A DNA stretch of 64,000 bases from Belliella baltica DSM 15883 (GTDB lineage: Bacteria; Bacteroidota; Bacteroidia; Cytophagales; Cyclobacteriaceae): positions 248,001 through 312,000 of the forward strand of contig NC_018010.1 in assembly GCF_000265405.1 (NCBI RefSeq). The letters run 5' to 3'. Below, in pieces: positions 1-8,838 of the stretch. The position numbers and the translations under genes are program-made. Below the pieces are notes generated by a model. It saw only the letters and a program-made list of their open reading frames with translations. It was not told where the DNA came from and did no database searches. Position 1 is the first letter of the stretch. Every line of letters begins with the position of its first letter.

Positions 1-663
1 TAATTTAACCATGTCTTTCACATCATTAAAATCAATATTTTCTTTTTTCACAAAATCTCTAGCTTCTTTCCAGCTTTCTCCAGCTAACAACTTAATTCCA
101 GAATTTCCTTTTTTAATTTCTAAGAGTTCATTGTCCTCAAAAAGATAGTAGGTAATAATTTCTTTATATTCGTCGAATTTTGGACCTGAATTATATGCTC
201 CTCCAACATTAGCTTTGACAAACTTTTTTTCAGTGAAAGCAAAAAACTTTTTCCCGTTTGCTTCAAAAACCGATTGAATGTATACCCTGTTGTTATTTAT
301 TTCAAAGGGTATGTAAAGTGTATTATCCTCAATAAACAAAATTGACTCAATATATGAAATATCAGGTATAACGATGTTGCTAGGGCTTAATTGAACATAT
401 AATTCAGCTTTATTTGGTAAAATATTTGCCATAATATCATCATGTACTTTACCAGTAATCATTACAATTTTAGCTTTTTTTAAATCTTTAAAAAGAAAAG
501 GTGTACCACTCACTCCTTCACTTTTAGGTTGAAGACCAATATAAGTAGCAAAATTATCTTTAAGATCAATAAATGTTTGACTTCCTTCAGAATTCCCAAT
601 TGCAGTTTGAGAAAATGATGAAAGACTAAATAATATAAAAAATATAGTTAGTAGGATCCGCAT
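1..663 (-). CDS. Secreted protein of unknown function (3' end outside window)
   Basis: A reading frame is open from the ATG at 663 down to base 1 (221 codons), so the C-terminus lies outside the window. The first 21 residues (MRILLTIFFILFSLSSFSQ) form a clear Sec signal peptide ending in the SFSQ style usual for Bacteroidota periplasmic or surface proteins. The rest is a mixed beta-rich sequence without a motif I recognise; the order of hydrophobic strands would fit a small beta-barrel or lipocalin-like fold, but that is a guess. It lies downstream of the SusC/SusD pair and is separated from susD by a hairpin, so it may be read through at a lower level or transcribed separately. Confidence 0.7.
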   Translation of the reverse strand, partial: MRILLTIFFILFSLSSFSQTAIGNSEGSQTFIDLKDNFATYIGLQPKSEGVSGTPFLFKDLKKAKIVMITGKVHDDIMANILPNKAELYVQLSPSNIVIPDISYIESILFIEDNTLYIPFEINNNRVYIQSVFEANGKKFFAFTEKKFVKANVGGAYNSGPKFDEYKEIITYYLFEDNELLEIKKGNSGIKLLAGESWKEARDFVKKENIDFNDVKDMVKL

Positions 664-679
664 AATATTTCAAATAAAA

Positions 680-702
680 GAGCCAAGGAAAATCCTTGGC
701 TC
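680..702 (-). terminator. Intrinsic terminator or attenuator after susD
   Basis: A perfect 10-bp stem (GAGCCAAGGA / TCCTTGGCTC) with a 3-nt loop lies 12 nt beyond the SusD stop. On the minus strand it is followed by TTTTATTT. It fits a rho-independent terminator that ends or attenuates the SusCD transcript before the gene starting at 663. Confidence 0.75.
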
Positions 703-714
703 CAATTTAACAAA

Positions 715-2070
715 TTAATAATTAGGATTTTGAGTAAGATTTGGATTAACATCTCTGGCGTTTAGAGGAATTGGCATTAAAGTCCTCCAAGAAGGGATTC
801 CAAATTCGTCTTCAGCTCTTCCAGTCCTAACCATATCATGCCATCTATGACCTTCAAAAGCAAATTCCAATCTACGCTCATCTAATAAAACATCCATTGC
901 CGCTTCTTCATTTGTAGGAAGGACAACAACTAAAGTATTATCGTTAAATGCTCTTCTTCTAACAGATTGTATATCTTGAGAAGCTCCTAAGAAATTTCCT
1001 GTTTTAATTCGAGCTTCTGCTCTAGTCAAATACATATCTGCAATTCTTAGTATATGAACTCCATCAGTACCTGTTGTATTGTCTCTATATTTAAAATTAA
1101 CAAAAACACCAGGAGCTTCTTCTCGGATGGATGATTGTCTTCTTAGGTCACCTGCTTCAAAAGAATTCCAAAGATCTTCAGTTGCACCGAATTCAAAACG
1201 ACCACCATTATCCCTTCCGTACCACCAAGTAACAGGATTTTGATTGTTTGCATCGAAGAATAATTCAAAAATTGCTTCTTGAGTTCCTTTTCCCGCAACC
1301 ATACTCTCGAAGGGAACTAAACTGTACAAACTATTTGATATAACTTCAGAAGCCAATGTCTCAGCTTGAGCATAATTCTCATCATACAAATAAACTTTAG
1401 CTAAAAGCGCTTGCGCTGCACCTCTTGTTGCTCTGTGTCTAGTATCATTATTTGTCGCATATGAGACAGGTAAAAACCCAATAGCAGCATTTAGATCACT
1501 AATGATTTGAGTATATACAGTAGTCTTTGGATCTCTAGAGACAAAGTAAGAATCATCTATTGGAGCAGCTGTAGGTGTAGTTATCAAAGGAACATCACCA
1601 AAATAGTTTGCAAGGTTAAAATGATTCAAAGCTCTAACAAACAACGCTTCACCCTTGTACTGATCTTTTAGTGCCTGAGCCATGTCTATACCATCTACTT
1701 GCGCAATGATATTATTTGCTCTATTGATACTATTGTAAGCAGAAGCCCAGATCGCACCAATTTCTCCATTCACAGCATCCCAGTTTTTCAAATCTAGATC
1801 TCTCCATGTATTGAAAGAGCCAGTATGCGAAACATCGTTTGATGCAATATCGCCAACCACGTTCATTCTAAAACCAAGGTTATCACCATCTGCTAAGCCA
1901 CCATACATACCCAGAACAGCAGCATTTGCACCTTGCTGATTTACAAAAACAGCATTTGAAGACAGTGAATCCACTGGTTCCAGATTCAATAAATCATCTG
2001 AACAAGATGAAGCAATCATAGCAACACCTAGCAATGACCCTAATAATCTTTTATTAAATATATTTTTCAT
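715..2070 (-). CDS. SusD/RagB-family outer-membrane nutrient-binding lipoprotein
   Basis: The 451-residue product begins with a lipoprotein signal (MIASSCSDD, lipobox Cys at about residue 23). The SusD-like helical TPR scaffold follows, with the family-typical region around residues 90-160 (asparagines and 'Y..ALFVRALNHFNL'). The C-terminal 'LLDERRLEFAFEGHRWHDMVRTGRA' region is diagnostic for the RagB/SusD family. The protein would sit on the cell surface as the lid over the SusC channel and bind an oligosaccharide or peptide ligand. It lies 11 bp downstream of the SusC gene on the same strand, so the two form an operon. No glycoside hydrolase or sensor gene is visible next to it, so the substrate cannot be told. 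Its length is slightly below the usual 480-550 residues. Confidence 0.95.
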   Translation of the reverse strand: MKNIFNKRLLGSLLGVAMIASSCSDDLLNLEPVDSLSSNAVFVNQQGANAAVLGMYGGLADGDNLGFRMNVVGDIASNDVSHTGSFNTWRDLDLKNWDAVNGEIGAIWASAYNSINRANNIIAQVDGIDMAQALKDQYKGEALFVRALNHFNLANYFGDVPLITTPTAAPIDDSYFVSRDPKTTVYTQIISDLNAAIGFLPVSYATNNDTRHRATRGAAQALLAKVYLYDENYAQAETLASEVISNSLYSLVPFESMVAGKGTQEAIFELFFDANNQNPVTWWYGRDNGGRFEFGATEDLWNSFEAGDLRRQSSIREEAPGVFVNFKYRDNTTGTDGVHILRIADMYLTRAEARIKTGNFLGASQDIQSVRRRAFNDNTLVVVLPTNEEAAMDVLLDERRLEFAFEGHRWHDMVRTGRAEDEFGIPSWRTLMPIPLNARDVNPNLTQNPNY

Positions 2071-2081
2071 TTTTCTTAACT

Positions 2082-5060
2082 TTAAAATCCTACATTAAGA
2101 CCTAGAGTAAATGTTTTAGCCTGCGGGAAAGTCAAGAAATCATAGTTTCTCGCAATGTTCGCATCAGGCTGGGAATTCAATTCAGGATCCCATCCTGTAT
2201 AATTGGTCCAGGTGATCAAGTTCTGAGCCATTGCATAGATTCTGAATTGTCTAACCCCAATACTCTGAAGAACATTTCCAGGTAGTGTGTAACCAATAGA
2301 TAAATTTTTCAATCGAAGGAAAGAACCATCTTCTAACCATCTATCAGAATCAACTCTGTTATTTCTATTCGGATCCAGTGCAGTGGCTCTAGGGATATTA
2401 GTAATATCACCTGGTTGCTGCCATCTCTGAAGAGCCAATTCAGACATACCCCATGCGGAGAAACCTAAGTTTTGATTAAATTGAGCAGTTCTATTGATTA
2501 CGTCAAATCCATAAGTAAATTGGAAGAAGACATTTAGATCAAACCCTTTGTAAGTAAAGGTGTTATTAAAACCTCCAAAGAAATCAGGATTTGGTTTACC
2601 AACATACTGTCTATCATCAGGAGTAATATTACCATCACCATTTAAATCTACAAATCTAAGATCACCAGTTTCAGGATCTACACCTTCAGATTTGATCATA
2701 AAGAATGCACCCAAAGGCTGACCTACTGCTGCTCTACTTTGCAAGGAATTGATTGGAGTATTTTCATCAACGAGTGCTGTTACTTCATTTTTAATGAATG
2801 AAATATTGAATTGTGAATTCCAATTAAAGCCTCCCTTGTTAATAATATTACCAGATAGGGATAACTCTAAACCATTATTCCTCATTGAACCAATATTCTC
2901 AGTTATTGAAGTAAACCCAGATGTATTTGGGATTGGCTTATTCAGTAGAAGGTTGGTTGTGTTCTGAATAAAGTATTCAGCGGATACTTGAAACCTATCA
3001 TTTAAGAAACCCATATCCAAACCAAAGTTCAAAGTACTACTCTCTTCCCAGCTTAATCTTGAATTTGGTAACTGAGAAGGTTCAAAACCTGGGGATGCAA
3101 GATAATTAGCACCTGCAGAATATAGATTCAATGCTTGGAAGTTATCAATACCATCTTGATTCCCTGTCACACCATAACTCACTCTACCTTTTAACAAACT
3201 CACAACTTCTGAATTTTTCAAGAAACTCTCCTCAGATAGGATATAACCTACCGAACCAGCAGGGAAGACACCATATCTATTTTCTTCACCAAATCTTGAA
3301 GAACCATCAGTTCTCAAACTGGCAGAAACCAATAACTTATCTCTCCAACGGTAGTTAGCTCTTCCGAAATAAGAAAGAAGTGCATATTCTGTTCTAAAAG
3401 AAGAACCTGAGTTCACCTCAGCAGCAGAGGTAATGTATTTGAAATCTGGACCTGGGAAGTTGATACCTGTTACAAATCCAGTTTCTTCAATATATCTCTG
3501 GTAAGATTGACCTAAGATTGCATCAAAGTAATGATCATCTCCAAATGTTTTTGAATAAGACAATATATTTTCGTTCAAGTATGTAGTATACAAATTATTT
3601 GCTTGCGTACCTGTACCATTGGTAGCAAATCCACTTCTTACCGTGTTTGGATTATAGGTATCTTGTCTTCCGTAGATGATATCAGCTCTGAAGGAAGTTT
3701 CAAACCTTAAACCAGGAATGATTTTGTAACCAACGGCGATGTTTGGCTGTAATCTGTATTCATTCAATTCATTCTTTACCTCCTGAGCTAAAGCAAGTGG
3801 GTGAGCAATTAACGTACTAAAAGCATGGTTATAGCTACCATCCTCTAAAAATGGCTCAAAGTCAGGTCTTGCCAAAGTTGCTGCACTGAATACCCCAAAA
3901 ATATTATTGTCATTATTTCTGAAGTCCTGTCTTGTATTTACAATTCTCAAATTTGATTTCAAATCAACTTTCTCACTGAATTTATGATCTACAGAAAGAC
4001 TTGTAGAGTATCTTGTAAAGTCAAAACCTTTTATAAACCCTTCGTTTCTAAATAGACCTCCAGAAACAAAGAATTGGGTATTTTCAGAGCCTCCTCTTAC
4101 GGAAACATTATAATCCTCAATAGTCCCTTGTTGGAAGATCAAACCAAACCAATCTGCATCAGGAGCGTCAGCAACCTGTTGAGGTGTAAAAATTGGTGCA
4201 TTCCCATCATTAATTCTTGATTCATTCATCAACTCTCTCCATTGAGAACCCGTTACGTTCTCTACTCTATTGGTGGGCTCCTGAATACCTCTATAAATAG
4301 AAAGATCTACTTGTGCTTTACCAGCCTTACCTCTTTTGGTAGTAATCAATACAACACCGTTTGCACCTCTTGAACCATAGATAGCTGCTGAGGCAGCATC
4401 TTTCAATACTTCAATAGATTCAATGTCATTTGGATTAATTTGAGAAAGTACGTTTGTAGTCTGTCCACCCCTGCCAATACTTGAAGTGTTTCCACTATAA
4501 ATAGGCATACCATCTACTACATATAGAGGTTCATTACTAGCAGAGATAGATGCTGTACCTCTGACGTTGATACTAATAGCACCGCCTGGAGTACCTGAAG
4601 CAGAGCTTACCAATACACCTGCTGCTCTACCTTGAATCGCTTGATCAAGACCAGCAACTGGAAGGTTTTTGATGTCTTCAGAGCCCACGGAAGCGATTGC
4701 TCCAGTAACCTCTCTTTTGGTCATTTCACCATAACCAACCACAATCACCTCTTGAAGTGATTTCATATCTGGTCTTAACGTAACTGAAATGATGGACTGA
4801 TTCCCAATAGTTAATTCTTGAGTTTCTAATCCAACAAAACTAACTACTAATACATTTTTATCAGATGGAACATTGATCGAAAATTTTCCATCAAGGTCAG
4901 TTGCTACACCGACGGTAGTACCTTTTACCAACACCGAAGCTCCCGGTATAGGTAAATTATCTTCTCCCGAAATAACGGTTCCCGTAATAACACGACTTTG
5001 TCCAAATGCCACAGCACTTATGAAAAGGAGCGTGAGTCCTAGAAGTAAAACTTTCCTCAT
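2082..5060 (-). CDS. SusC/RagA-family TonB-linked outer-membrane transporter
   Basis: The 992-residue product has, in order, a signal peptide (residues 1-20), a carboxypeptidase-regulatory-like beta-sandwich domain (about 24-100, 'ITGTVISGEDNLPIPGASV'), a TonB box and plug (about 105-230, 'VVVGYGEMTKREVTGAI' and 'DAASAAIYGSRGANGVVLITTKRGK'), then a long TonB-dependent beta-barrel ending in Phe (GLNVGF). These are hallmarks of the SusC/RagA group, which import glycans, peptides or other large ligands across the outer membrane using TonB energy. It is the first gene of the susC-susD operon. A -7-type box lies 57 nt upstream, and a long AT-rich leader region precedes it. Confidence 0.96.
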   Translation of the reverse strand: MRKVLLLGLTLLFISAVAFGQSRVITGTVISGEDNLPIPGASVLVKGTTVGVATDLDGKFSINVPSDKNVLVVSFVGLETQELTIGNQSIISVTLRPDMKSLQEVIVVGYGEMTKREVTGAIASVGSEDIKNLPVAGLDQAIQGRAAGVLVSSASGTPGGAISINVRGTASISASNEPLYVVDGMPIYSGNTSSIGRGGQTTNVLSQINPNDIESIEVLKDAASAAIYGSRGANGVVLITTKRGKAGKAQVDLSIYRGIQEPTNRVENVTGSQWRELMNESRINDGNAPIFTPQQVADAPDADWFGLIFQQGTIEDYNVSVRGGSENTQFFVSGGLFRNEGFIKGFDFTRYSTSLSVDHKFSEKVDLKSNLRIVNTRQDFRNNDNNIFGVFSAATLARPDFEPFLEDGSYNHAFSTLIAHPLALAQEVKNELNEYRLQPNIAVGYKIIPGLRFETSFRADIIYGRQDTYNPNTVRSGFATNGTGTQANNLYTTYLNENILSYSKTFGDDHYFDAILGQSYQRYIEETGFVTGINFPGPDFKYITSAAEVNSGSSFRTEYALLSYFGRANYRWRDKLLVSASLRTDGSSRFGEENRYGVFPAGSVGYILSEESFLKNSEVVSLLKGRVSYGVTGNQDGIDNFQALNLYSAGANYLASPGFEPSQLPNSRLSWEESSTLNFGLDMGFLNDRFQVSAEYFIQNTTNLLLNKPIPNTSGFTSITENIGSMRNNGLELSLSGNIINKGGFNWNSQFNISFIKNEVTALVDENTPINSLQSRAAVGQPLGAFFMIKSEGVDPETGDLRFVDLNGDGNITPDDRQYVGKPNPDFFGGFNNTFTYKGFDLNVFFQFTYGFDVINRTAQFNQNLGFSAWGMSELALQRWQQPGDITNIPRATALDPNRNNRVDSDRWLEDGSFLRLKNLSIGYTLPGNVLQSIGVRQFRIYAMAQNLITWTNYTGWDPELNSQPDANIARNYDFLTFPQAKTFTLGLNVGF

Positions 5061-5116
5061 ATTATTGTTTTTTGGTTTAACGATAGCCCAATTTTATCCA
5101 TTAACTTGATATAATC

Positions 5117-5124
5117 CAAAGGTA
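5117..5124 (-). promoter_or_regulatory. Candidate -7 box of the susC-susD operon
   Basis: Read on the minus strand the sequence is TACCTTTG, matching the Bacteroidota -7 consensus TAnnTTTG, 57 nt before the SusC start codon. I could not see a convincing -33 TTG at the usual spacing, so this is a motif match only. Confidence 0.4.
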
Positions 5125-5598
5125 TTTAAAAAATTTACATACTATAAAATTAGAAAAACACATTTCCAAAAATTGCATTTCCAATATTTATGAAATTTTA
5201 TTCTTTTATAATCGGATTAAACAGTTTAAAATTAAAAAAAGCATTAATATCATTTGATAATCAAAATATAATTTTTTTTTAACGTTGATTAACATTTTTC
5301 CATAATCGTCAAGTTATCATTTAGAAAATTACTAAAATCTTAAATATAAATATTTTAATTTTTTTAAAAAAAATAAGTCATTAATTCTATTTATATTAAA
5401 TTTTCTTTATATAATATATAATTTTACTAATTATGATTGAAACTAGAAAAAATAAGATAAACAACATAAAAATGGATTTTTACTGCTAAAAACAGTGTAA
5501 TAAATCAATGTTTTCGTGTATGACAGTATTTAAAACTAAATTTTACCTAAAAATTGAAATATTATAAAATTTGAAAAAAAATATAACTATATCCTTAT
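5125..5598. other. Gene-free AT-rich spacer between susC and the OmpA-PD40 gene
   Basis: This stretch is very rich in A and T, with long runs such as eight T at 5273-5280. No reading frame, RNA-like fold or repeat was recognised. Both flanking genes are on the minus strand, so it holds the upstream region of susC and the 3' region of the OmpA-like gene. Confidence 0.6.
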
Positions 5599-7518
5599 CT
5601 AAAGAATTGAAATTGTAATCCTCCTATTAAGCGCCCTATTTTCTGAAGTATCATTATTTGATACAGGCTTTGCCGATCCAAATCCCTTAGTCCCCAACCT
5701 TCCTTCAATAATGCCATTTAAAATCAAAAATTCCTTTACGCTTTCAGCTCTTCTTAGACTTAAGTCTTTGTTGTAAACCTCTGAACCCACATTATCCGTA
5801 TGACCTGCAATCAAAATCTCAACAGATGGATTATCATTCATAAATGAAATCAAACGCCTTAGAGAACTTCTGGATTCTGGTTTCAAGTCATCTTTGTCAA
5901 AATCAAAAAATATGTTCTCGAAAATAAACTCCTCTCCTGCCCCTACGGGGATCAGCTCAACATCAAGATTCTTCTTGTTTTGAAGACTATCGCGATCTAC
6001 ATTATAAATCTTTGGTAGATAGCCTTGCTTCTCCACATATAAGCCTGAAGCAGGCTTGTCTGGATAAAGCATGGTAAACTCACCCGTCCTGCCATCGGAC
6101 TCAAACTGATACAAAGTACTATCTGTAACCAAATCAACCAAAGATAGCTTGGCCTTGATTGGCTCTCCGGTATTTTTATTTAAAACCTTCCCCTCTGTCA
6201 CCATCAAGCGCTCTCCTAAATCAATTTGATCCGGAAACTTAAACTTGTACAGAAAAGACCGCTCTTGAACTCCATTATTAAAGACTGTCTCCGTATAATA
6301 TGCGTAGTCTCGCTGAGCCGTGATAAATAAGGCTAACTGATCCTGGTGATCGTTGATTGGAAAACCAAGATTCACTGGATCTCCAAAATCTCCTGATACT
6401 ACTCTAGAAATAAATAAGTCAAGTCCTCCGAATCCTACATGTCCCTCAGAAGCAAAAAATAAAATCTCATTATTGAAATATATAAAAGGGGAAACTTCAT
6501 CCTTTGACGTATTCACTTTTTCTCCGAGATTTTTCGCTTCTGACCAGCTTCCATCAGCCATCCTAAGTGAAAACCAAATATCTTTTCCACCAAAACCTCC
6601 TCTTCTATTTGAAGAGAAGAAAAGAATCCTTCCATCCGCTGACAAAGAAGGTTGCGAATCCCAAACACGTGAATTGACATTTTTTCCCATATTAATAGGA
6701 CGCTGCCATTCATCATTAACTTTATAAGAGATATACAAGTCGCAATCACCAAAAGAATCTGGCATTTGGCAGGAAGTGAAAATCAAGATTTTCCCATCTG
6801 CTGAAATCGTACAAGTTCCTTCATTGTATGCTGAGTTAATATTCGATGCAATACTTCTAGGTGATCCCCATTTGAGAGAATCCTCATCATAATAAGACAC
6901 GAAAATATCTTCATGTTCATAATTTTCAAGCCCGTTGCGCTTTGTAAAAAGCATTTTCTTACTGTCCGCTGTAAGCACGGGGAAGTATTGCAGCACAAAT
7001 TGGTTTAGAGGTTCTGCAAGTTTTTGCTTGTTGATATCGTAGGAATTCTCCAGCTCCACCTTAATGAAATTTATTTGCTCTTCAATTTCCTTAAATGGAC
7101 GTGTCTTTTTGAAATCCACATTCAGCAGCATCTGCGCTTGCTCAAATTCTAAAATCGCAGCTTCAAAATCTCCCAACTTAAGGTGAGAATGGGTTTTTAA
7201 CCAAGCAATCTCACCAAACAAATTTGAAGAACCTTTTATATTTCTTCTTAACCCACGATCAGCTATTTCAATGGCTTGATCTGGGAACCCCTGCGTCAAA
7301 AGAATTCTACCCCACTTCAGGTAGGATTCCAAAAAATTAGCTTCTCTATTGATAGAAGCTTTGAATTTCTCGATGGCTTCATCGTACATCCTCTTTTGGA
7401 TTAACTCATCTCCTTCCTGATGAAGTTTGATAGCTTTTTTATCAAAAATAGTATAGCTCTGGCTAAAACCTACATAGGAAATCAATAAAAAGAATGATAT
7501 AAGGAGCCCTTGCTTCAT
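5599..7518 (-). CDS. TPR - PD40 propeller - OmpA peptidoglycan-binding protein
   Basis: The 639-residue product has a signal peptide (1-19), TPR-like helices (about 25-145) and a WD40-like PD40 propeller (about 175-430) with repeated 'SADGKILIFTS' and 'SADGRILFFSSNR' motifs. A small carboxypeptidase-regulatory-like beta domain follows (about 440-515). The C-terminal OmpA-like domain (about 530-639) carries 'FFDFDKDDLKPES' and 'IAGHTDNVGSEVYNKDLSLRRAESV'. This architecture is common in Bacteroidota, including PorE-like proteins of the type IX secretion machinery, where the OmpA domain anchors the protein to peptidoglycan. Assignment to T9SS is only a possibility here. It starts 8 bp after the queE stop, suggesting co-transcription. 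Confidence 0.9.
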   Translation of the reverse strand: MKQGLLISFFLLISYVGFSQSYTIFDKKAIKLHQEGDELIQKRMYDEAIEKFKASINREANFLESYLKWGRILLTQGFPDQAIEIADRGLRRNIKGSSNLFGEIAWLKTHSHLKLGDFEAAILEFEQAQMLLNVDFKKTRPFKEIEEQINFIKVELENSYDINKQKLAEPLNQFVLQYFPVLTADSKKMLFTKRNGLENYEHEDIFVSYYDEDSLKWGSPRSIASNINSAYNEGTCTISADGKILIFTSCQMPDSFGDCDLYISYKVNDEWQRPINMGKNVNSRVWDSQPSLSADGRILFFSSNRRGGFGGKDIWFSLRMADGSWSEAKNLGEKVNTSKDEVSPFIYFNNEILFFASEGHVGFGGLDLFISRVVSGDFGDPVNLGFPINDHQDQLALFITAQRDYAYYTETVFNNGVQERSFLYKFKFPDQIDLGERLMVTEGKVLNKNTGEPIKAKLSLVDLVTDSTLYQFESDGRTGEFTMLYPDKPASGLYVEKQGYLPKIYNVDRDSLQNKKNLDVELIPVGAGEEFIFENIFFDFDKDDLKPESRSSLRRLISFMNDNPSVEILIAGHTDNVGSEVYNKDLSLRRAESVKEFLILNGIIEGRLGTKGFGSAKPVSNNDTSENRALNRRITISIL

Positions 7519-7526
7519 AAACTAAC

Positions 7527-8156
7527 TTATGGTATATCCATAAATTTATGTGTTTGTAGGGATATATTCCAATTTGGATGTGATTTTGCGTAAGTAATTA
7601 TCTCATTGGTGAAAATTTTCGCTTTACTCCACTCTGGCTGCAACAGTAATTTACAGGCTTTATTTACTTGAGAGGCATGTTTTTCCGCAAAATCAAAATC
7701 GGATTTGTGGAATATGACCACTTTCAATTCATTTGCAACTTCATAAATACTAGGATGTGGAGCCTTGAATTTTTTTGGAGAAAAACAGACCCAATCAAAC
7801 TCCCCTGAAAAAGGATGCGCTCCCGATGTTTCAATATGTGTGGTAAACCCCTCCTTTTTCAATAAAGTCGTCAGTGGATTCAAATTGTACATCAATGGCT
7901 CTCCTCCTGTGATGACCACTTTACGACCAGGGTATTGCCTTGCTTCTGCTACAATATCTTCGATTGTCAAAACCGGCCACTTTGCAGCTTCCCAAGAATC
8001 TTTAACATCACACCACACACAACCAACATCACATCCACCTAGTCTTATAAAATATGCCGGATGACCTGAAAAAGTACCTTCTCCCTGAATTGTATAAAAA
8101 GCTTCCATAACTGGAAGCATCGTCCCTGCTTCTACTTCTTTTTTCTTTTCCATCAT
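7527..8156 (-). CDS. queE: 7-carboxy-7-deazaguanine synthase (radical SAM)
   Basis: The 209-residue product catalyses the radical-SAM ring contraction of 6-carboxytetrahydropterin to 7-carboxy-7-deazaguanine, a step on the way to preQ0, preQ1 and tRNA queuosine. The iron-sulfur ligands are Cys42, Cys46 and Cys49 in GGCDVGCVWCD (CX3CX2C), preceded by the family-typical 'FYTIQGEGTFSG'. A 'VITGGEPLM' motif for SAM binding follows. Length matches the family. ATG at 8156 is chosen; a second ATG follows immediately at 8153. A preQ1-type riboswitch-like fold directly abuts the start codon, which fits feedback control by the pathway product. The OmpA-PD40 gene follows 8 bp later. Confidence 0.95.
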   Translation of the reverse strand: MMEKKKEVEAGTMLPVMEAFYTIQGEGTFSGHPAYFIRLGGCDVGCVWCDVKDSWEAAKWPVLTIEDIVAEARQYPGRKVVITGGEPLMYNLNPLTTLLKKEGFTTHIETSGAHPFSGEFDWVCFSPKKFKAPHPSIYEVANELKVVIFHKSDFDFAEKHASQVNKACKLLLQPEWSKAKIFTNEIITYAKSHPNWNISLQTHKFMDIP

Positions 8157-8187
8157 AATTTTTGGTAAAGCGGGTAATCGAACCGCT
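8157..8187 (-). promoter_or_regulatory. Candidate class I preQ1 riboswitch in the queE leader
   Basis: On the minus strand the leader reads AGCGG - TTCGATTAC - CCGCT - TTACCAAAAATT and then the queE ATG. The 5-bp P1 stem (8187-8183 with 8173-8169), a 9-nt loop starting TTC and ending in AC before the C-rich arm, and an A-rich tail that could pair back into the loop (loop GATT with tail AATT) are the layout of preQ1-I aptamers. From memory, the 'GGTTC...ACCC' core and A-rich tail resemble known Bacillus and Thermoanaerobacter examples. The tail runs into the start codon, so ligand binding would hide the translation start. No covariance search was possible. Confidence 0.6.
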
Positions 8188-8218
8188 GATTGAAAATTTC
8201 TCTCCGATTTTCGGACTG

Positions 8219-8226
8219 CAAAGGTA
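8219..8226 (-). promoter_or_regulatory. Candidate -7 box of queE
   Basis: TACCTTTG on the minus strand matches TAnnTTTG. Transcription would start about 6-8 nt further on, near 8211-8213, giving a leader of about 55 nt. That leader holds a small CCGA/TCGG hairpin and then the preQ1-like fold. No strong -33 element was seen. Confidence 0.45.
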
Positions 8227-8263
8227 GAACTTATTTCATGATAAGTAAAATAGATTTAAGCAT

Positions 8264-8725
8264 TCATAAATCAAGTTCCATTTTGATATCACATCGAAGG
8301 TATTTGCCACACTCAGGTTTTGTTTCCGAAAAGCCTAAACTCCGATAAAGTTCAAGAGCTGGAATCAGTTTGGTATTGCTATAAAGTTGAAGCTTCTTCC
8401 CGCCCAATCTCTTGGCTTCCAAAATGATCGCATCCGCTAGCAACCTCCCAATCCCTCTTCCCTGACAGTCAGGAACAACTGCCATCTTAATCATTTCAAA
8501 AAGCCCTTCATCTACGAACTTCAAACCAACAGTCCCAACTACCCTATCCCCTTCTTTTGCAAGCAAAATTGCTCCACCTGAGCCCAAGATGCTGGTTTCA
8601 GGGTTTTGCAACTGTTCCAAATCAAATGGCTCTATAGAAAAATACTTCTCAACCCAAGATTGATTGATCTCTTGAAAATTAATTTGATATTCAGACGTGT
8701 AAGGAATAATGTGAACTACCTGCAT
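8264..8725 (-). CDS. GNAT-family N-acetyltransferase
   Basis: The 153-residue product is a single GNAT domain. The acetyl-CoA-binding motif A is visible as 'MAVVPDCQGRGIGRLLADAII' (about residues 82-102, Q/RxxGxG/A as QGRGIG), preceded by strand 'VGTVGLKFV' and followed by the C-terminal 'LYSNTKLIPALELYRSLGFSE' that is typical for the family. It would transfer an acetyl group to an amine; the substrate cannot be read from the sequence. It is a single gene, separated from the methyltransferase gene upstream by a terminator. Confidence 0.88.
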   Translation of the reverse strand: MQVVHIIPYTSEYQINFQEINQSWVEKYFSIEPFDLEQLQNPETSILGSGGAILLAKEGDRVVGTVGLKFVDEGLFEMIKMAVVPDCQGRGIGRLLADAIILEAKRLGGKKLQLYSNTKLIPALELYRSLGFSETKPECGKYLRCDIKMELDL

Positions 8726-8774
8726 AATGATCTAGCGAAATCAAAAATAAAGGATTTCTAGGAATTAAAAATAA

Positions 8775-8821
8775 AAAAAGCTCCATCAAGGGATTGTATA
8801 AAGTCCTTAATGAAGCTTTTT
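8775..8821 (-). terminator. Intrinsic terminator downstream of ogt
   Basis: Imperfect 17-nt arms (8775-8791 and 8805-8821, AAAAAGCT...AGCTTTTT) enclose a 13-nt loop. On the minus strand the stem is followed by a run of T, so it ends the ogt transcript before the GNAT gene. Confidence 0.75.
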
Positions 8822-8838
8822 AGAAGGTAAAACAGTCT

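Noticed and set aside
8161-8226. tRNA-like T-loop (GGTTCGATTACC on the minus strand) before queE
   Set aside because: No acceptor stem, D-arm or complete anticodon arm can be built around it; the fold fits a small riboswitch better.
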